DNA from: an uncultured Crocinitomix sp.
GTDB lineage: Bacteria; Bacteroidota; Bacteroidia; Flavobacteriales_D; Crocinitomicaceae
Length of the DNA stretch: 64,000 bases
NCBI GenBank assembly: GCA_937139035.1
Contig: CAKZPK010000181.1
Span: forward strand, 1 to 64,000
Direction of reading: 5' to 3'
The position numbers were made by a program, and so were the translations under genes. This document shows, one piece after another, positions 1 to 9,758 of this stretch (positions are counted from its first letter, which is position 1; every line of letters begins with the position of its first letter). The notes below the pieces were generated by a model. That model was not told the origin of the DNA, ran no database searches, and saw only the letters and a list, made by a program, of their open reading frames with translations.

Positions 1-4
1 AAGA

Positions 5-415
5 TTAGTCCGTATATTCTATTTCTTCAAACTTCTTTTTATCAGCATAATTGCCTGGGTTTACACGAATTTTTTCAATGTGTAAAGCTGCAACTTCTGC
101 GGCATTCGGTGTAAAATGAATATCAGCAACTAAAGGTGTAGTTAAATTTAATTTATCTAACTCTGCACGAATATTTTTCAAATTTTCGGCTTCGCGTTTA
201 GAGGGAGCAGTATAGCGCACCAATTCGCACCCCGCTTCAATCATGCGCACGGCTTGTGCTACAGACCCTTCGGTATCCATAGTGTCCGTCGTTGTCATGG
301 ATTGCAAACGGATAGGATTTTCTCCGCCAAAGTTTACATTTCCAACTGCTACTTCACGACTTTCTAGTCTGTTATAAGCCGTTAAACTATTACAATATTT
401 CGTGTTTTTGTCCAA
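5..415 (-). CDS. ispG: 4-hydroxy-3-methylbut-2-enyl diphosphate synthase, N-terminal part, with an in-frame stop at the window edge
   Basis: This is the N-terminal part of IspG (GcpE), the iron-sulfur enzyme that makes HMBPP in the MEP isoprenoid pathway. The recognisable family stretches are PIRLQSMTTTDTMDTEG, MIEAGCELVRYTAPS, PLVADIHFTPNAA and VNPGNYADKKKFEEIEYTD. The gene starts 6 bp after the metG stop, so it is probably co-transcribed with metG. The frame ends in TAA at positions 5-7, directly after EYTD. From memory, Bacteroidota homologues continue with Glu-Ser here, and the next codon in this sequence is indeed TCT (Ser). A single GAA-to-TAA change would therefore explain the stop. 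The long-form enzyme is normally over 600 residues. Whether the gene is really broken cannot be decided with only four more bases available. Identity is certain; integrity is not. Confidence 0.88.
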   Translation of the reverse strand: MDKNTKYCNSLTAYNRLESREVAVGNVNFGGENPIRLQSMTTTDTMDTEGSVAQAVRMIEAGCELVRYTAPSKREAENLKNIRAELDKLNLTTPLVADIHFTPNAAEVAALHIEKIRVNPGNYADKKKFEEIEYTD

Positions 416-421
416 GCTATC

Positions 422-2512
422 TTAGTTAATTTCGCTACCAGCGTTAAACGAATTTTCTTCAGGAGAAACAAAGCTAAGTTCTCCATTTGCATTTTCTGCT
501 AGTAATATCATTCCTTCCGACACTACTCCGCGAATTTTTCGTGGTGCTAAATTCATCAAAACGCTCACCTTTTTACCAATAACATCTTCAGGTGCAAAAT
601 GTTCTGCTATTCCAGAAACGATTGTTCGTTTATCCAATCCAGTATCCACCAACATTTTCAATAATTTGTCCGACTTTTTTACTTTCTCCGCTTCTAATAT
701 TTCACCTACGCGAATGTCCATCTTTGTAAAGTCATCAAAAGATGTTTCTTCCTTTTGCGGATTGTGATTGACGTTTTCATTAGCTGATGCGGTAACCGTT
801 TGTGCGGCTCTGCTTGCCTCTAATTTAGCTACTTGTGCTTCAACAAATGCATCCTCTATTTTACTAACTAAAATAGAAGGCTTGTTTTCATTTAAGGCAT
901 GACCTGTAGCCAATATTTCGACAGATCCTGCTAAGTTCCAATCTAACGTTCCGCAATTTAAGAACTCGGCAATTTTAGACGCTTTTCCAGGTAAGAATGG
1001 AGCAAATACAATTGTTAAGTTTGCCGTAATTTGCAAGGCAATATTCATAATTGTTTCAACTCTTGCCATGTCTGTTTTAGCTAACTTCCAAGGTTCGGTT
1101 TCTGCTAAATACTTATTTCCTAAACGAGCAAAATTCATTGCTTCTGCCTGCGCTTCTCTAATTTTATATTTGCGAATTAATCCTTCAATTTTAGCTGGAA
1201 ATTCAGCCATTTGTGCAATCACATCCTTGTCTACAGGTGTTAACTCACCTCTGCTAGGCACTTTTGCATCAAAATATTTATGTGTTAAAACAACTGCTCG
1301 ATTTACAAAGTTTCCTAAAATATCAGCCAACTCATTATTGATTCTTGATTGATATTCTTTCCAAGTAAACTCTGCATCTTTACTTTCTGGAGCAATAGAG
1401 GTTAAAACATACTTTAATTCATCAATTTTATCCGGATTTTCAGCCATGTATTCATGCAGCCAAACCGCCCAATTACGTGAGGTCGAAAATTTGTCACCTT
1501 CTAGGTTCAAAAACTCGTAAGCAGGCACATTATCTGGCAAAACAAGTCCGCCATGTTCTTTTAAAAGAATGGGGAAAATAATGGCATGAAAAACAATATT
1601 GTCTTTACCAATAAAATGAATCAACTTTGAATCACCAGTCCAGTAATCTTCCCAGTTTTTATCATTTTTAGCTGCCCATTCTTTGGTCGCAGAAATATAT
1701 CCAATTGGCGCATCTAACCAAACATAAAGCACTTTTCCATCTGCACCTTCAACCGGAACTTTTACACCCCAATCTAAATCACGAGTCATTGCACGGGGAT
1801 GTAATCCACCATCAATCCAACTCATGCATTGTCCATTAACTTGGTTTCTCCACAATTTTGGATCATGTTGCTGTACACCGTCTAATTTACCTTCTTTAAT
1901 CCATGTGCGCAGCCATTCTTCGTGCTTGTCCATTGGTAAAAACCAATGTGTTGTTTCACGTAAAATAGGCGTTTTACCACTTAATGTTGAAACAGGATTA
2001 ATCAAGTCCGTTGGACTTAAAGCTGTTCCGCAAGTTTCGCATTGGTCGCCAAAAGCTCTCTCACTACCACAATTTGGACATGTACCAGTTAAATAACGGT
2101 CTGCCAAAAATTGGTTGAAATCTTCATCATAATATTGCTCGGTAGTTTTTTTAGTAAAACTGCCTTTATCATTCAATACCTTAAAGTAATCACTTGCCGT
2201 TTGGTGATGAATTGAGTTTGATGTTCTGGAATATATATCAAAACCAATTCCAAAATCAGCAAATGCTTTTTGGTTAATTTGGTGATATTTATCTACGATT
2301 TCTTGTGGTGTTGTACCTTCTTTTTTTGCACGTAGTGTAATTGCCGCGCCATGTTCATCACTTGCGCAAACAAATACTACATCTTCTTTTTTCATTCTTA
2401 AAAACCGAACAAAAATATCTGCAGGAAGGTAAACTCCCGCTACATGTCCTAAATGAAGGGGCCCATTTGCATATGGCAATGCGGCAGTAACGGTATACTT
2501 ATTATTTTTCAT
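422..2512 (-). CDS. metG: Methionyl-tRNA synthetase
   Basis: Charges tRNA-Met with methionine in the cytoplasm (class Ia synthetase). The HIGH-type motif is HLGH at residues 20-23, after PYANGPL. A zinc knuckle has Cys145, Cys148, Cys158 and Cys161. The KMSKS loop appears as KFSTS near residue 342, a common variant in the family. The last ~105 residues form the OB-fold tRNA-binding domain, beginning around [16 protein letters not shown], which is present in dimeric bacterial MetRS; the long linker before it is charged. I take the start at 2512 ([17 protein letters not shown]) because homology begins there; an upstream ATG at 2566 would add 18 residues unlike the family. ispG follows after 6 bp, so the two are likely one transcript. 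Confidence 0.97.
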   Translation of the reverse strand: MKNNKYTVTAALPYANGPLHLGHVAGVYLPADIFVRFLRMKKEDVVFVCASDEHGAAITLRAKKEGTTPQEIVDKYHQINQKAFADFGIGFDIYSRTSNSIHHQTASDYFKVLNDKGSFTKKTTEQYYDEDFNQFLADRYLTGTCPNCGSERAFGDQCETCGTALSPTDLINPVSTLSGKTPILRETTHWFLPMDKHEEWLRTWIKEGKLDGVQQHDPKLWRNQVNGQCMSWIDGGLHPRAMTRDLDWGVKVPVEGADGKVLYVWLDAPIGYISATKEWAAKNDKNWEDYWTGDSKLIHFIGKDNIVFHAIIFPILLKEHGGLVLPDNVPAYEFLNLEGDKFSTSRNWAVWLHEYMAENPDKIDELKYVLTSIAPESKDAEFTWKEYQSRINNELADILGNFVNRAVVLTHKYFDAKVPSRGELTPVDKDVIAQMAEFPAKIEGLIRKYKIREAQAEAMNFARLGNKYLAETEPWKLAKTDMARVETIMNIALQITANLTIVFAPFLPGKASKIAEFLNCGTLDWNLAGSVEILATGHALNENKPSILVSKIEDAFVEAQVAKLEASRAAQTVTASANENVNHNPQKEETSFDDFTKMDIRVGEILEAEKVKKSDKLLKMLVDTGLDKRTIVSGIAEHFAPEDVIGKKVSVLMNLAPRKIRGVVSEGMILLAENANGELSFVSPEENSFNAGSEIN

Positions 2513-2722
2513 TTTTTTAATCTTAAAATTTGGATGTGACACTTCAAATGAGGAAGAGTTTTGCATCTCTACTGCAAATATAATCTGAATGATGGGAATA
2601 TGATAGCTGAAAGAGTTGAATTAAAGTAAAGTTGCAAAATGTAAAATGGCAAGAATGACCTTGCTGTTTTTAATTGTAATTTTAGACACTTCAATAAAGC
2701 AAGTAATTGAACTGTGGTTAAT

Positions 2723-5050
2723 ATGAGAAATGCAATAATTATTTTAGCAATTGTCCTTTTGGGATCCTGTAATCAAGAGGTTTCTAGTGACGTGTCAAAT
2801 AGCTCTGATTCTGCTAAAACGGATTTTACAGAATTTGTTAATCCGTTTATTGGTACGAGTAAAATGGGACATGTTTTCCCAGGTGCAACGGCTCCATTTG
2901 GAATGGTTCAATTAAGTCCTCAAACAAATTTTGAATTAATGTTTAACGAGGACGGAAATTACAATAGCAAGACTTATGAATATTGCGCTGGATATCAATA
3001 CAAAGATTCTACTATCATAGGTTTTTCTCATACGAACTTAAGTGGAACGGGACATTCTGATTTAGGGGACTTTTTAGTGATGCCAACTACTGGAAGTTTG
3101 GTTTTAGACCCGCTAAAAACTGAAGAAGGAGATAAAGGGTTTTATTCTGAATTTTCGCATGATTCTGAAGAAGCGTCACCTGGTTATTACAAAGTTGATT
3201 TAAAAAGCTATGCTATTAAAGCAGAACTCACTGCAAGTGATCGGGTTGGTTTTCATCAATATACCTTTCCAAAGTCAAATGAGTCCCACATTATTTTGGA
3301 TATGGTTTACAATATCTACCATCATGACAATAAAAATATTTGGAGTTTTATTCGAGTAGAAAACGATTCATTGGTAACTGGTTATAGACAAACTAAAGGC
3401 TGGGCTAGGGATAAAAAGGTGTTTTTTGCTATGCAGTTTTCAAAACCATTTAAAAGTTATGGGCACAAAAAGTATGACACTGTAAAATATGATGGTTTTT
3501 ATCGCAAGTTTGATCAGGAGGAAAATTTTCCTGAAATGGCAGGGAAAGACATTCGAGCATACTTTAATTTTGATACAGAGGAAAATGAAAAAATCAATAT
3601 CAAGTTTGCTTTATCCTCTGTTAGTGCAGATGGAGCAATGAAAAACTTGGAGGCTGAAATTCCGCATTGGGACTTTGATAAAACTAGGCAAGAAACAAAA
3701 GAGAAGTGGAATCAGGAATTGGGAAAAATTGAAGTAACAACAATGAATGAGGGTGATAAAATAAATTTTTATACAGCGCTGTATCACACCAATTTATCTC
3801 CAATAATATATGAAGATGTAGATGGTCAATACAGAGGTTTAGATCAAAATATTCATCAATCAGAAGGATTTACAAACTATACTGTTTTTTCACTTTGGGA
3901 TACCTATCGCGCATTACATCCTTTATTCAATATTACACAGCCAAGCCGTAACAATGATATGATAAAATCCATGTTGGCGCATCATGATGAAAGTGTGCAT
4001 AATATGCTGCCGATTTGGAGTCATTATGGCAATGAAAATTGGTGCATGATTGGTTATCACTCAACCTCTGTAATTGCAGATGCAATGGTTAAAAATGTAG
4101 GAGACTTTGATTATGAACGTGCTTTGCAAGCTTCTGTAAACACTGCAAATGTCCGATATTTTGATGGGTTGGGGGATTATATTGATTATAAGTTTGTGCC
4201 AGAAGACAAAAGCCATTCTTCTGTCTCAAAAACATTAGAATATGCCTATAATGATTGGTGCATTGCGCTTATGGCAAACCAGGTTAACAACTCTTCGGTT
4301 GAGGAGGAGTTTATGGAGCGATCTGAATATTATAAGAATGTATATGATCCTATAACAGGTTATATGCGACCAAAATTGGCAGACGGAAATTTTAGAGAAA
4401 ACTTTGATCCTATGGACACACATGGTCAAGGATTTATTGAAGGGAATGCCTGGAATTATGGACTTTATGTGCCACATAATATTGATGAAATGATTGCAAT
4501 GATGGGAGGTAAAGAACACTTCGCTAAACACTTGGACTCTTTGTTTACAATGGAAATAGACGAAAAATATATTGCAAAACATGAGGACATAACCAGAGAT
4601 GGAATAATTGGAAATTATGTACATGGAAATGAACCTGGGCATCATATTCCGTATTTGTATAATTGGACAGGTCATCCAGAAAAAGCGCAGGAAAGAGTTC
4701 GTATGATTATGAACACCATGTATGCAGCACAAGTTGATGGATTATGTGGTAATGATGATGCAGGGCAAATGAGCGCCTGGTACATTTTTAGCGCATTAGG
4801 TTTTTATCCAGTAACACCAGGTTCGCCATATTATGCGCTAGGAAGTCCTTTAGTAGTGGAGGCAACAATACATTTAGAAAACGGTAAAACACTAAAAATT
4901 AGCGCTAAAAACCAAGGGGAAGAAAATGTTTACGTTAAGAGCGTTTCAGTTAATGGAAAAATAATTGAAGGCACATTATTGTCGCACGAAGATATTATGA
5001 ATGGTGGCGAAATTGTTTTTGAAATGAGCAATGCTATTGGTGCACAGTAG
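2723..5050 (+). CDS. GH92 family alpha-mannosidase lipoprotein
   Basis: A glycoside hydrolase family 92 protein, a family of calcium-dependent exo-acting alpha-mannosidases that trim mannose from glycans. The N-terminus MRNAIIILAIVLLGSC is a lipoprotein signal with Cys in the lipobox, so the enzyme is likely tethered to a membrane and faces the periplasm or cell surface. Family signatures are FVNPFIGTSKMGHVFPGAT near the N-terminus, GNEPGHHIPYLYNW near residue 635 (catalytic acid Glu region) and GLCGNDDAGQMSAWYIFSALG near residue 673 (paired Asp of the general base). Length (775 residues) is typical. I use the ATG at 2723 rather than a GTG at 2714. The gene is divergent from metG and no SusC/SusD pair lies nearby, so this is not an obvious polysaccharide utilisation locus. 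Confidence 0.93.
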   Translation: MRNAIIILAIVLLGSCNQEVSSDVSNSSDSAKTDFTEFVNPFIGTSKMGHVFPGATAPFGMVQLSPQTNFELMFNEDGNYNSKTYEYCAGYQYKDSTIIGFSHTNLSGTGHSDLGDFLVMPTTGSLVLDPLKTEEGDKGFYSEFSHDSEEASPGYYKVDLKSYAIKAELTASDRVGFHQYTFPKSNESHIILDMVYNIYHHDNKNIWSFIRVENDSLVTGYRQTKGWARDKKVFFAMQFSKPFKSYGHKKYDTVKYDGFYRKFDQEENFPEMAGKDIRAYFNFDTEENEKINIKFALSSVSADGAMKNLEAEIPHWDFDKTRQETKEKWNQELGKIEVTTMNEGDKINFYTALYHTNLSPIIYEDVDGQYRGLDQNIHQSEGFTNYTVFSLWDTYRALHPLFNITQPSRNNDMIKSMLAHHDESVHNMLPIWSHYGNENWCMIGYHSTSVIADAMVKNVGDFDYERALQASVNTANVRYFDGLGDYIDYKFVPEDKSHSSVSKTLEYAYNDWCIALMANQVNNSSVEEEFMERSEYYKNVYDPITGYMRPKLADGNFRENFDPMDTHGQGFIEGNAWNYGLYVPHNIDEMIAMMGGKEHFAKHLDSLFTMEIDEKYIAKHEDITRDGIIGNYVHGNEPGHHIPYLYNWTGHPEKAQERVRMIMNTMYAAQVDGLCGNDDAGQMSAWYIFSALGFYPVTPGSPYYALGSPLVVEATIHLENGKTLKISAKNQGEENVYVKSVSVNGKIIEGTLLSHEDIMNGGEIVFEMSNAIGAQ

Positions 5051-5148
5051 GTTAGTGCGTGCTTTTAAAAATAAAAATGATTTAACGTAATCACCTAGTA
5101 TAGGCAGTTTTCTAGCAAAAAATTGCTATTTTGGTAAAAACAAAACTT

Positions 5149-5997
5149 ATGGGATTTTTTGACAGATTAGGAAGAGGTTGGCGTATGGGAATTGCCAGTT
5201 TAAAGGTGATTCAAAAGAATAAACAACTGGTGTTATTTCCAATTATTAGTGGGGTTGCCTTGATTTTGGTTGTGGCAAGTTTTGTTGGAATTACGTATGC
5301 TTCTTACGGAACAGATTTTGATCAAATTGCGAATGAAAGCAGTGCAGTTGATTACGCATTAACTTTTCTATACTATCTCATTTGTTATTTTGTAATTGTA
5401 TTTTTCAATGTGGGGTTAGTACATTGTACGCGCATTTATTTGCAAGGTGGCGACCCGAATTTTGGAGATGGTGTACGTTTTAGTATGAAAAGAATTCCGA
5501 CTATTTTGGGTTGGGCAGTTTTATCTGCTACGGTAGGTTTATTGTTAAAAGCAATTCAAGAAAATAGTGGCACTGTAGGTAATATCATTGCTGGTGTTAT
5601 TGGTGTGGTTTGGTCAATTGTTACCTTTTTTGTTGTACCTGTTTTAGCTTATGAAGAGGTTGGACCATTTGAAGCTTTAAAACGTTCAGGTAAAATCATG
5701 AAAGAAAAATGGGGCGAATCAATTGGTGCCTCATTCAGTTTTGGAATTTTAAGTTTGGTTGCCATCTTAATTATTGCATTACCGTTAGGTTTAATTTTTG
5801 GAATGATGCACCCAGTTTTAGGAATAACAATTGGAGTTTTGACAGTCTTTTTAATTCAGAGTATCGTATCATCCGCCGAGATGGTATTTATAGCCACTGT
5901 TTATCATAATGTGGTTGAAGAACAACCGATAGACGTTTTTGATTCGGAATTAATTGACGATCTTTTTGTACATAAAGAGAAAAAAGGAATGTTTTAA
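5149..5997 (+). CDS. DUF6159-type integral membrane protein
   Basis: A 282-residue membrane protein resembling the DUF6159 family, whose function is unknown. The soluble start MGFFDRLGRGWRMGIASLKV is followed by several hydrophobic segments: LVLFPIISGVALILVVASF, ALTFLYYLICYFVIVFFNVG, a pair around TILGWAVLSATVG and AGVIGVVWSIVTFFVVPVLA, and two more near the C-terminus. The sequence YEEVGPFEALKRSGKIMKEKWGE between them is the most conserved-looking part. I chose the ATG at 5149; a TTG start at 5131 would add six residues. The short palindrome TAGCAA-AAAA-TTGCTA (5113-5128) lies just upstream and may belong to its promoter region. Family assignment rests on memory of the motif pattern. Confidence 0.65.
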   Translation: MGFFDRLGRGWRMGIASLKVIQKNKQLVLFPIISGVALILVVASFVGITYASYGTDFDQIANESSAVDYALTFLYYLICYFVIVFFNVGLVHCTRIYLQGGDPNFGDGVRFSMKRIPTILGWAVLSATVGLLLKAIQENSGTVGNIIAGVIGVVWSIVTFFVVPVLAYEEVGPFEALKRSGKIMKEKWGESIGASFSFGILSLVAILIIALPLGLIFGMMHPVLGITIGVLTVFLIQSIVSSAEMVFIATVYHNVVEEQPIDVFDSELIDDLFVHKEKKGMF

Positions 5998-6065
5998 TGG
6001 CATAGCCATTTTTACTAAGGTTACCTTCAACATATAAACACATACAGGGTGAAAGAGTTTCTTGT

Positions 6066-6860
6066 ATGATTAAATTATTGTTTACTTTTTCAATCACCAT
6101 TTGTTTTATTTCGTTTTCTCAAGATGATCCGTTAATTGATTTTCCTATAAAACATTTAAAGGATAACTGTTTTAGTTACTTTGTGAATTTTGGTGTAGAT
6201 TCAGTTCGGGAAACTTATATAAGAGCAGAAGTTCAAACTGTAGATTTTGAAGACCGTTGCGTACCTGCCGAATATGAGGTGTCTATGACGCAATATGTTC
6301 CAATTAAGTATTATTTGTTAGCTACAATTGGTCTTGGAGACACGAGTTTTCACACATTGTCATATACTGTTCCGCCCACTTGCCAATATTGGACAAAACC
6401 AGATTCAAATACCTTATATTTTCGTGCAGATTTGTCCGTGAATAGTAAGCAAAATAAAAATAATTCTGGTGCATATAAGCCAGATTCGGTTTTGCAAACG
6501 GATATGGATTGTATTGCTCAATTTTATAGTCTCGAAAGTGATTCTGTAAGGAGTGATACTCTATTTGAAAGGAAAGGAACGGCATTTGATCTAAATTCGC
6601 ATAACGGAATTCCTTATTGGCAATGTTCCTATTTCTATGAATTAAAACACGGTAAAGAATTGGCTTATTATCATGTAAATGAAATTTCAGGGATGTGTGT
6701 TAATGCAAATACAGATCTTAAAAAATATGAAGGTCAATGGAAATATGGAAAGCAAAAAGGAAAGTGGTATTTCTACAACCCTTCGGGTGATTTGGAAAGA
6801 ATTGAATATTATCGGAAAGGAGTTTGTAAAAAAATAAAGCGCATTGAAAATGATCTTTGA
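6066..6860 (+). CDS. Secreted protein with C-terminal MORN-like repeat
   Basis: A 264-residue protein I do not recognise. It starts with a probable signal peptide (MIKLLFTFSITICFISFSQ, cleavage near Ser-Gln), so it is exported. The middle has several cysteines (RCVPAEY, PPTCQYW, MDCIAQF, WQCSYF) that could form disulfides. The C-terminus, from about residue 218, has the MORN/toxin_MORN look: KYEGQWKYGKQKGKWYFYNP followed by DLERIEYYRKG. In Bacteroidota such repeats occur in many small secreted proteins of unknown role. It ends 18 bp from the convergent glycosyltransferase gene, with a weak AATCTT/AAGATT inverted repeat between them. Confidence 0.6.
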   Translation: MIKLLFTFSITICFISFSQDDPLIDFPIKHLKDNCFSYFVNFGVDSVRETYIRAEVQTVDFEDRCVPAEYEVSMTQYVPIKYYLLATIGLGDTSFHTLSYTVPPTCQYWTKPDSNTLYFRADLSVNSKQNKNNSGAYKPDSVLQTDMDCIAQFYSLESDSVRSDTLFERKGTAFDLNSHNGIPYWQCSYFYELKHGKELAYYHVNEISGMCVNANTDLKKYEGQWKYGKQKGKWYFYNPSGDLERIEYYRKGVCKKIKRIENDL

Positions 6861-6878
6861 ATCTTTTACAAAACAAGA

Positions 6879-8051
6879 TTATAATTCTGCTACAGTAGAA
6901 TAAATTTCGTCAAATTGCGCACCAATGTTTTCATAACCAAACCTCAATGCTTCGGCTCTAATAATATTCGAATCAAAGTTTAATTCACCATTTAAAAACG
7001 TTTGAATTGAATTATAAAACGCAGTGGCATCATCATGCGGAACTAATAAACCATTGTTTTTATTTACAATTTCGACTACACCACCTACTTGTGGCCCAAT
7101 AACTGGTACACCGCATAAAAAAGATTCTAAAAGCACACATGATTGCGTTTCATAATGACTGAAAAGTAACATTAAATTACTTTTTGCAATTGCAGTTGCC
7201 ACTTCTTCTTTGGGTAAAAACCCATGAAAAAAGACAGTTTTATTAAGTACTCCTAATTTTTGAGCTAAAGCTTTTTGGGTTTCCATTTCTACCCCTTTAC
7301 CAATTACATGCAATTCAAAGTCGGTTCGGGTTTCAGTTAGTTTGCCCATAACCTCTAATATTCGCCCAAAATTCTTGGGATAATTATCTAATGTTGATAC
7401 ATGAACGAGGCGTTTTTTATTGCGCTTTTCTTTTTCAATAGGTTTAAATAATTGTGCATCAATTGTATTGGAAACTACATAAAAATTGGTTTGGTTATTG
7501 ACCTCTTTAATATGTTTTTGAAGATAGGTAGATACTGTTGTTAGGGCGCTTGATCTTTTAATGACAAAAGACAAACACCTTTTTTTAAAATTACTGACAA
7601 CATAAGCAACATTTGGATCATATCCAGACCAATGTTCAGTAATAACATAAGGAATATTTTTGCGCCATTTAAGCCAAACAGCCAATACACTGGCACGTAA
7701 TAAAACGTGAATATGTGTTATGTCTGGCTTTCCCCACGTCTTTTTAATTTGCCTGTAACCGTAAAACTGATTTTTAAGATATAATAATCCCGTCATTAAT
7801 TTATTGTAAGCAGAAAATCGGGTGGTTGGAGCTTTAAAGTAAATGGTTATTTCGGGGTAACCATTTACACTTGTCGTAATAACTTTTCGCCTTTTTTCTA
7901 AGTCAGTATCTGAGTGAATGAACAATACAAAAACATCATTTTTAAACGCAGCTGCTTTGGCGTGATCAACAACAAATACACCATCCAAAATGTCAAATTT
8001 ATTTGGATACCACTTGGCAAGAAAAAGAACTTTTAAAGGTTTATTAGACAC
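6879..8051 (-). CDS. Glycosyltransferase family 4 (GT-B fold)
   Basis: A retaining glycosyltransferase of the GT4 type, likely acting at the cytoplasmic face of the inner membrane in surface polysaccharide or lipid-linked glycan synthesis. The N-terminal half holds KVLFLAKWYPNKFDILDGVF and PDITHIHVLLRASVLAVWLK. The C-terminal half holds RLVHVSTLDNYPKNFGRILE, FHGFLPKEEVATAIAKSNL and the EX7E-type segment LLESFLCGVPVIGPQVGGVV near residue 305. Length (390) fits the family. It starts 12 bp after the amidotransferase gene stops, so the two probably form an operon and act on the same glycan. Donor and acceptor cannot be told from sequence. Confidence 0.88.
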   Translation of the reverse strand: MSNKPLKVLFLAKWYPNKFDILDGVFVVDHAKAAAFKNDVFVLFIHSDTDLEKRRKVITTSVNGYPEITIYFKAPTTRFSAYNKLMTGLLYLKNQFYGYRQIKKTWGKPDITHIHVLLRASVLAVWLKWRKNIPYVITEHWSGYDPNVAYVVSNFKKRCLSFVIKRSSALTTVSTYLQKHIKEVNNQTNFYVVSNTIDAQLFKPIEKEKRNKKRLVHVSTLDNYPKNFGRILEVMGKLTETRTDFELHVIGKGVEMETQKALAQKLGVLNKTVFFHGFLPKEEVATAIAKSNLMLLFSHYETQSCVLLESFLCGVPVIGPQVGGVVEIVNKNNGLLVPHDDATAFYNSIQTFLNGELNFDSNIIRAEALRFGYENIGAQFDEIYSTVAEL

Positions 8052-8063
8052 TGCTATATCAAA

Positions 8064-9185
8064 TTAGTGACGTGTTGAAACTTTAAGTAATCCAGGGAGC
8101 ATTTTTCTGATTTTAGCATAGGTCTCTTTCAAGGCTTTTTCAGTTTTAAAATCAGCCTGTGTTCTTTTAGTAACATTCATCAACTTGTTAAACTCGGCTT
8201 CACTAATTCCAAACCGATTGAAAATAACCTTTTTATCATTCTCTAAATCATCTAAATAAATGGGTTTGCTCAATTCCTGCAATGCTTCATCTCTTGTTAC
8301 TACTCCCGATAAAATTAAATTGCTAAAATGTGCTTTACGCTTGTCAATTCCAAAACGAGTGGGCAGAATATAACACTGATAAAATCGTGTCCAAATGGAT
8401 TCGCCGTGCTTCACTCGAACGGGTTCCCAACTGTATTCTTTTTGAAGAATTGCTGCAGCTTCGGCCTTATTATAAGGCATATAATTGAGCATAAAAATCA
8501 TCTCAATTTTACGAATGTTATAATTTAAAAACTTAGTTTTTAATGTTTGCAAGGGAAATGTTTTCAATTTAACAACATCACCATGCTTTTTATAAATGTC
8601 CATTAAGTTTTTACTGTCCAGTTTATCATGCACCCATGTGTCGGGCATAATAGATTCCGTAGACATATTGTGACCAGTCAATATAAACGGGGCTTTTTTA
8701 TCTACAGCACTTTTATATAATGCACCGTGCAAAGCATGATCAGTTGGTACATCTAAATCCACTACGCCGGATCGTAAATAAGCCATTTGTATAGCTTTAA
8801 ATTCTTCCCAATCTACTTTAAATGTATAGAGATCTAGCTCCATTTTTTGTATAAGTACTTTAACATTGTGCACGGCTTCCTCGGTATTCCAACCACTGTC
8901 GTAGTGCATAGCTAATACGCGTAACCCGGCGTTTTTTAATTGATGTAAAAGATAAGAACTATCCGTTCCTCCACTTATTCCAACCACACAATCATAAGGA
9001 TACTTTTTTCCACGTTTTTTCATTCGTGCGACGAGCGTATCAAATTGGTCGTAATTGTATTTTGGAGTTTCTGTGCGGAGCTTGGAGTAGTTAAGGCAAT
9101 GGTGGCAAATACCCTCATCATTAAAGACAATATTAGGATCGCTCGTATCCATTACACAGCGCGTGCAGGTTTGAGATTTTGACAT
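8064..9185 (-). CDS. N-acetyl sugar amidotransferase-like PP-loop ATPase
   Basis: Resembles the N-acetyl sugar amidotransferase family (WbpG/PseA type), which activates a sugar with ATP and installs an amidine or amine on surface sugars. An N-terminal zinc-ribbon-like pair of CxxC motifs (CTRC and CHHC, residues about 7-30) is followed by the PP-loop VVGISGGTDSSYLLHQL near residue 65, the ATP pyrophosphatase signature. ILTGHNMSTESIM is a second conserved part. WbpG normally receives ammonia from a HisH/HisF-like partner; no such gene is visible nearby. It is followed after 12 bp by a GT4 glycosyltransferase, supporting a role in O-antigen or other glycan modification. A short UUCG-loop hairpin lies in its leader. 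Confidence 0.82.
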   Translation of the reverse strand: MSKSQTCTRCVMDTSDPNIVFNDEGICHHCLNYSKLRTETPKYNYDQFDTLVARMKKRGKKYPYDCVVGISGGTDSSYLLHQLKNAGLRVLAMHYDSGWNTEEAVHNVKVLIQKMELDLYTFKVDWEEFKAIQMAYLRSGVVDLDVPTDHALHGALYKSAVDKKAPFILTGHNMSTESIMPDTWVHDKLDSKNLMDIYKKHGDVVKLKTFPLQTLKTKFLNYNIRKIEMIFMLNYMPYNKAEAAAILQKEYSWEPVRVKHGESIWTRFYQCYILPTRFGIDKRKAHFSNLILSGVVTRDEALQELSKPIYLDDLENDKKVIFNRFGISEAEFNKLMNVTKRTQADFKTEKALKETYAKIRKMLPGLLKVSTRH

Positions 9186-9201
9186 GTATAATTCTTTTCG
9201 T

Positions 9202-9217
9202 CTAGATCGAAATCTAG
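9202..9217 (-). other. Short UUCG-loop hairpin in the amidotransferase leader
   Basis: On the minus strand CTAGAT-TTCG-ATCTAG forms a perfect 6-bp stem with a UUCG tetraloop, 17 bases upstream of the amidotransferase start codon. It may stabilise the mRNA 5' end or affect translation. No T-run follows it, so it is not a terminator. Confidence 0.35.
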
Positions 9218-9301
9218 TGGTTAGGCATTGGGGGGTTTGGGTACGCTGTAAACCTTGAGAAGAAATGTAAAACGTTAAAAAGGATCAGATTATTGTATGA
9301 A

Positions 9302-9682
9302 CTAGGATTTCATTCCCATAAAAAGGCCTGTTGCCATTTTTCGGGATGCTCTTTTAGCTTTCTCGGCTAAATCTCCAGTGAAATGCTCATCAATCGTTTG
9401 AAACCAAAGCTGAATCCAATGTCCAAAATGTGCCATGTCAATGTTTTTATTATTGGCTTGATCTACATTGCGGTGCGCTTGCATTGGGTTGCCTTTAAAT
9501 TTTGGAATTCCAAAAAGATTCGTTTCCCAAAAATCAGTCAATTTTTCTAAATGAGATTCCCAATGATCTTCTGGAATAGCCGAATTAAATATAGGGCCTA
9601 ATAGTTCATTCACTCTAATTTTGGCATAGAATGATCGTACCAATAAACTAACGTCTGACCTATTTTCTATTTCCTTGAGCAT
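9302..9682 (-). CDS. Group III truncated hemoglobin
   Basis: A 126-residue heme protein of the group III (TrHbP/Ctb) truncated globin family, cytoplasmic, with proposed roles in oxygen or nitric-oxide/peroxide chemistry. Diagnostic stretches are LVRSFYAKIRVNELLGPIFN (B helix with the Phe-Tyr pair), WESHLEKLTDFWETNLFG, and the F-helix segment with the proximal His, IDMAHFGHWIQLWFQTIDEHF, followed by KAKRASRKMATGLF. Length and motif spacing match the group. It stands alone, upstream of the amidotransferase gene on the same strand but separated by about 115 bp, so a shared transcript is unproven. Confidence 0.9.
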   Translation of the reverse strand: MLKEIENRSDVSLLVRSFYAKIRVNELLGPIFNSAIPEDHWESHLEKLTDFWETNLFGIPKFKGNPMQAHRNVDQANNKNIDMAHFGHWIQLWFQTIDEHFTGDLAEKAKRASRKMATGLFMGMKS

Positions 9683-9758
9683 GCCTTTGTTTTGACAAAT
9701 TTAACAGGAAGAATTTGAAGATGAACTGATAGATGTCAGCTGAGGTGATTTACTTGCC

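Noticed and set aside
2513-2566. Longer metG start at 2566
   Set aside because: The extra 18 residues do not resemble MetRS, whose homology begins at [17 protein letters not shown].
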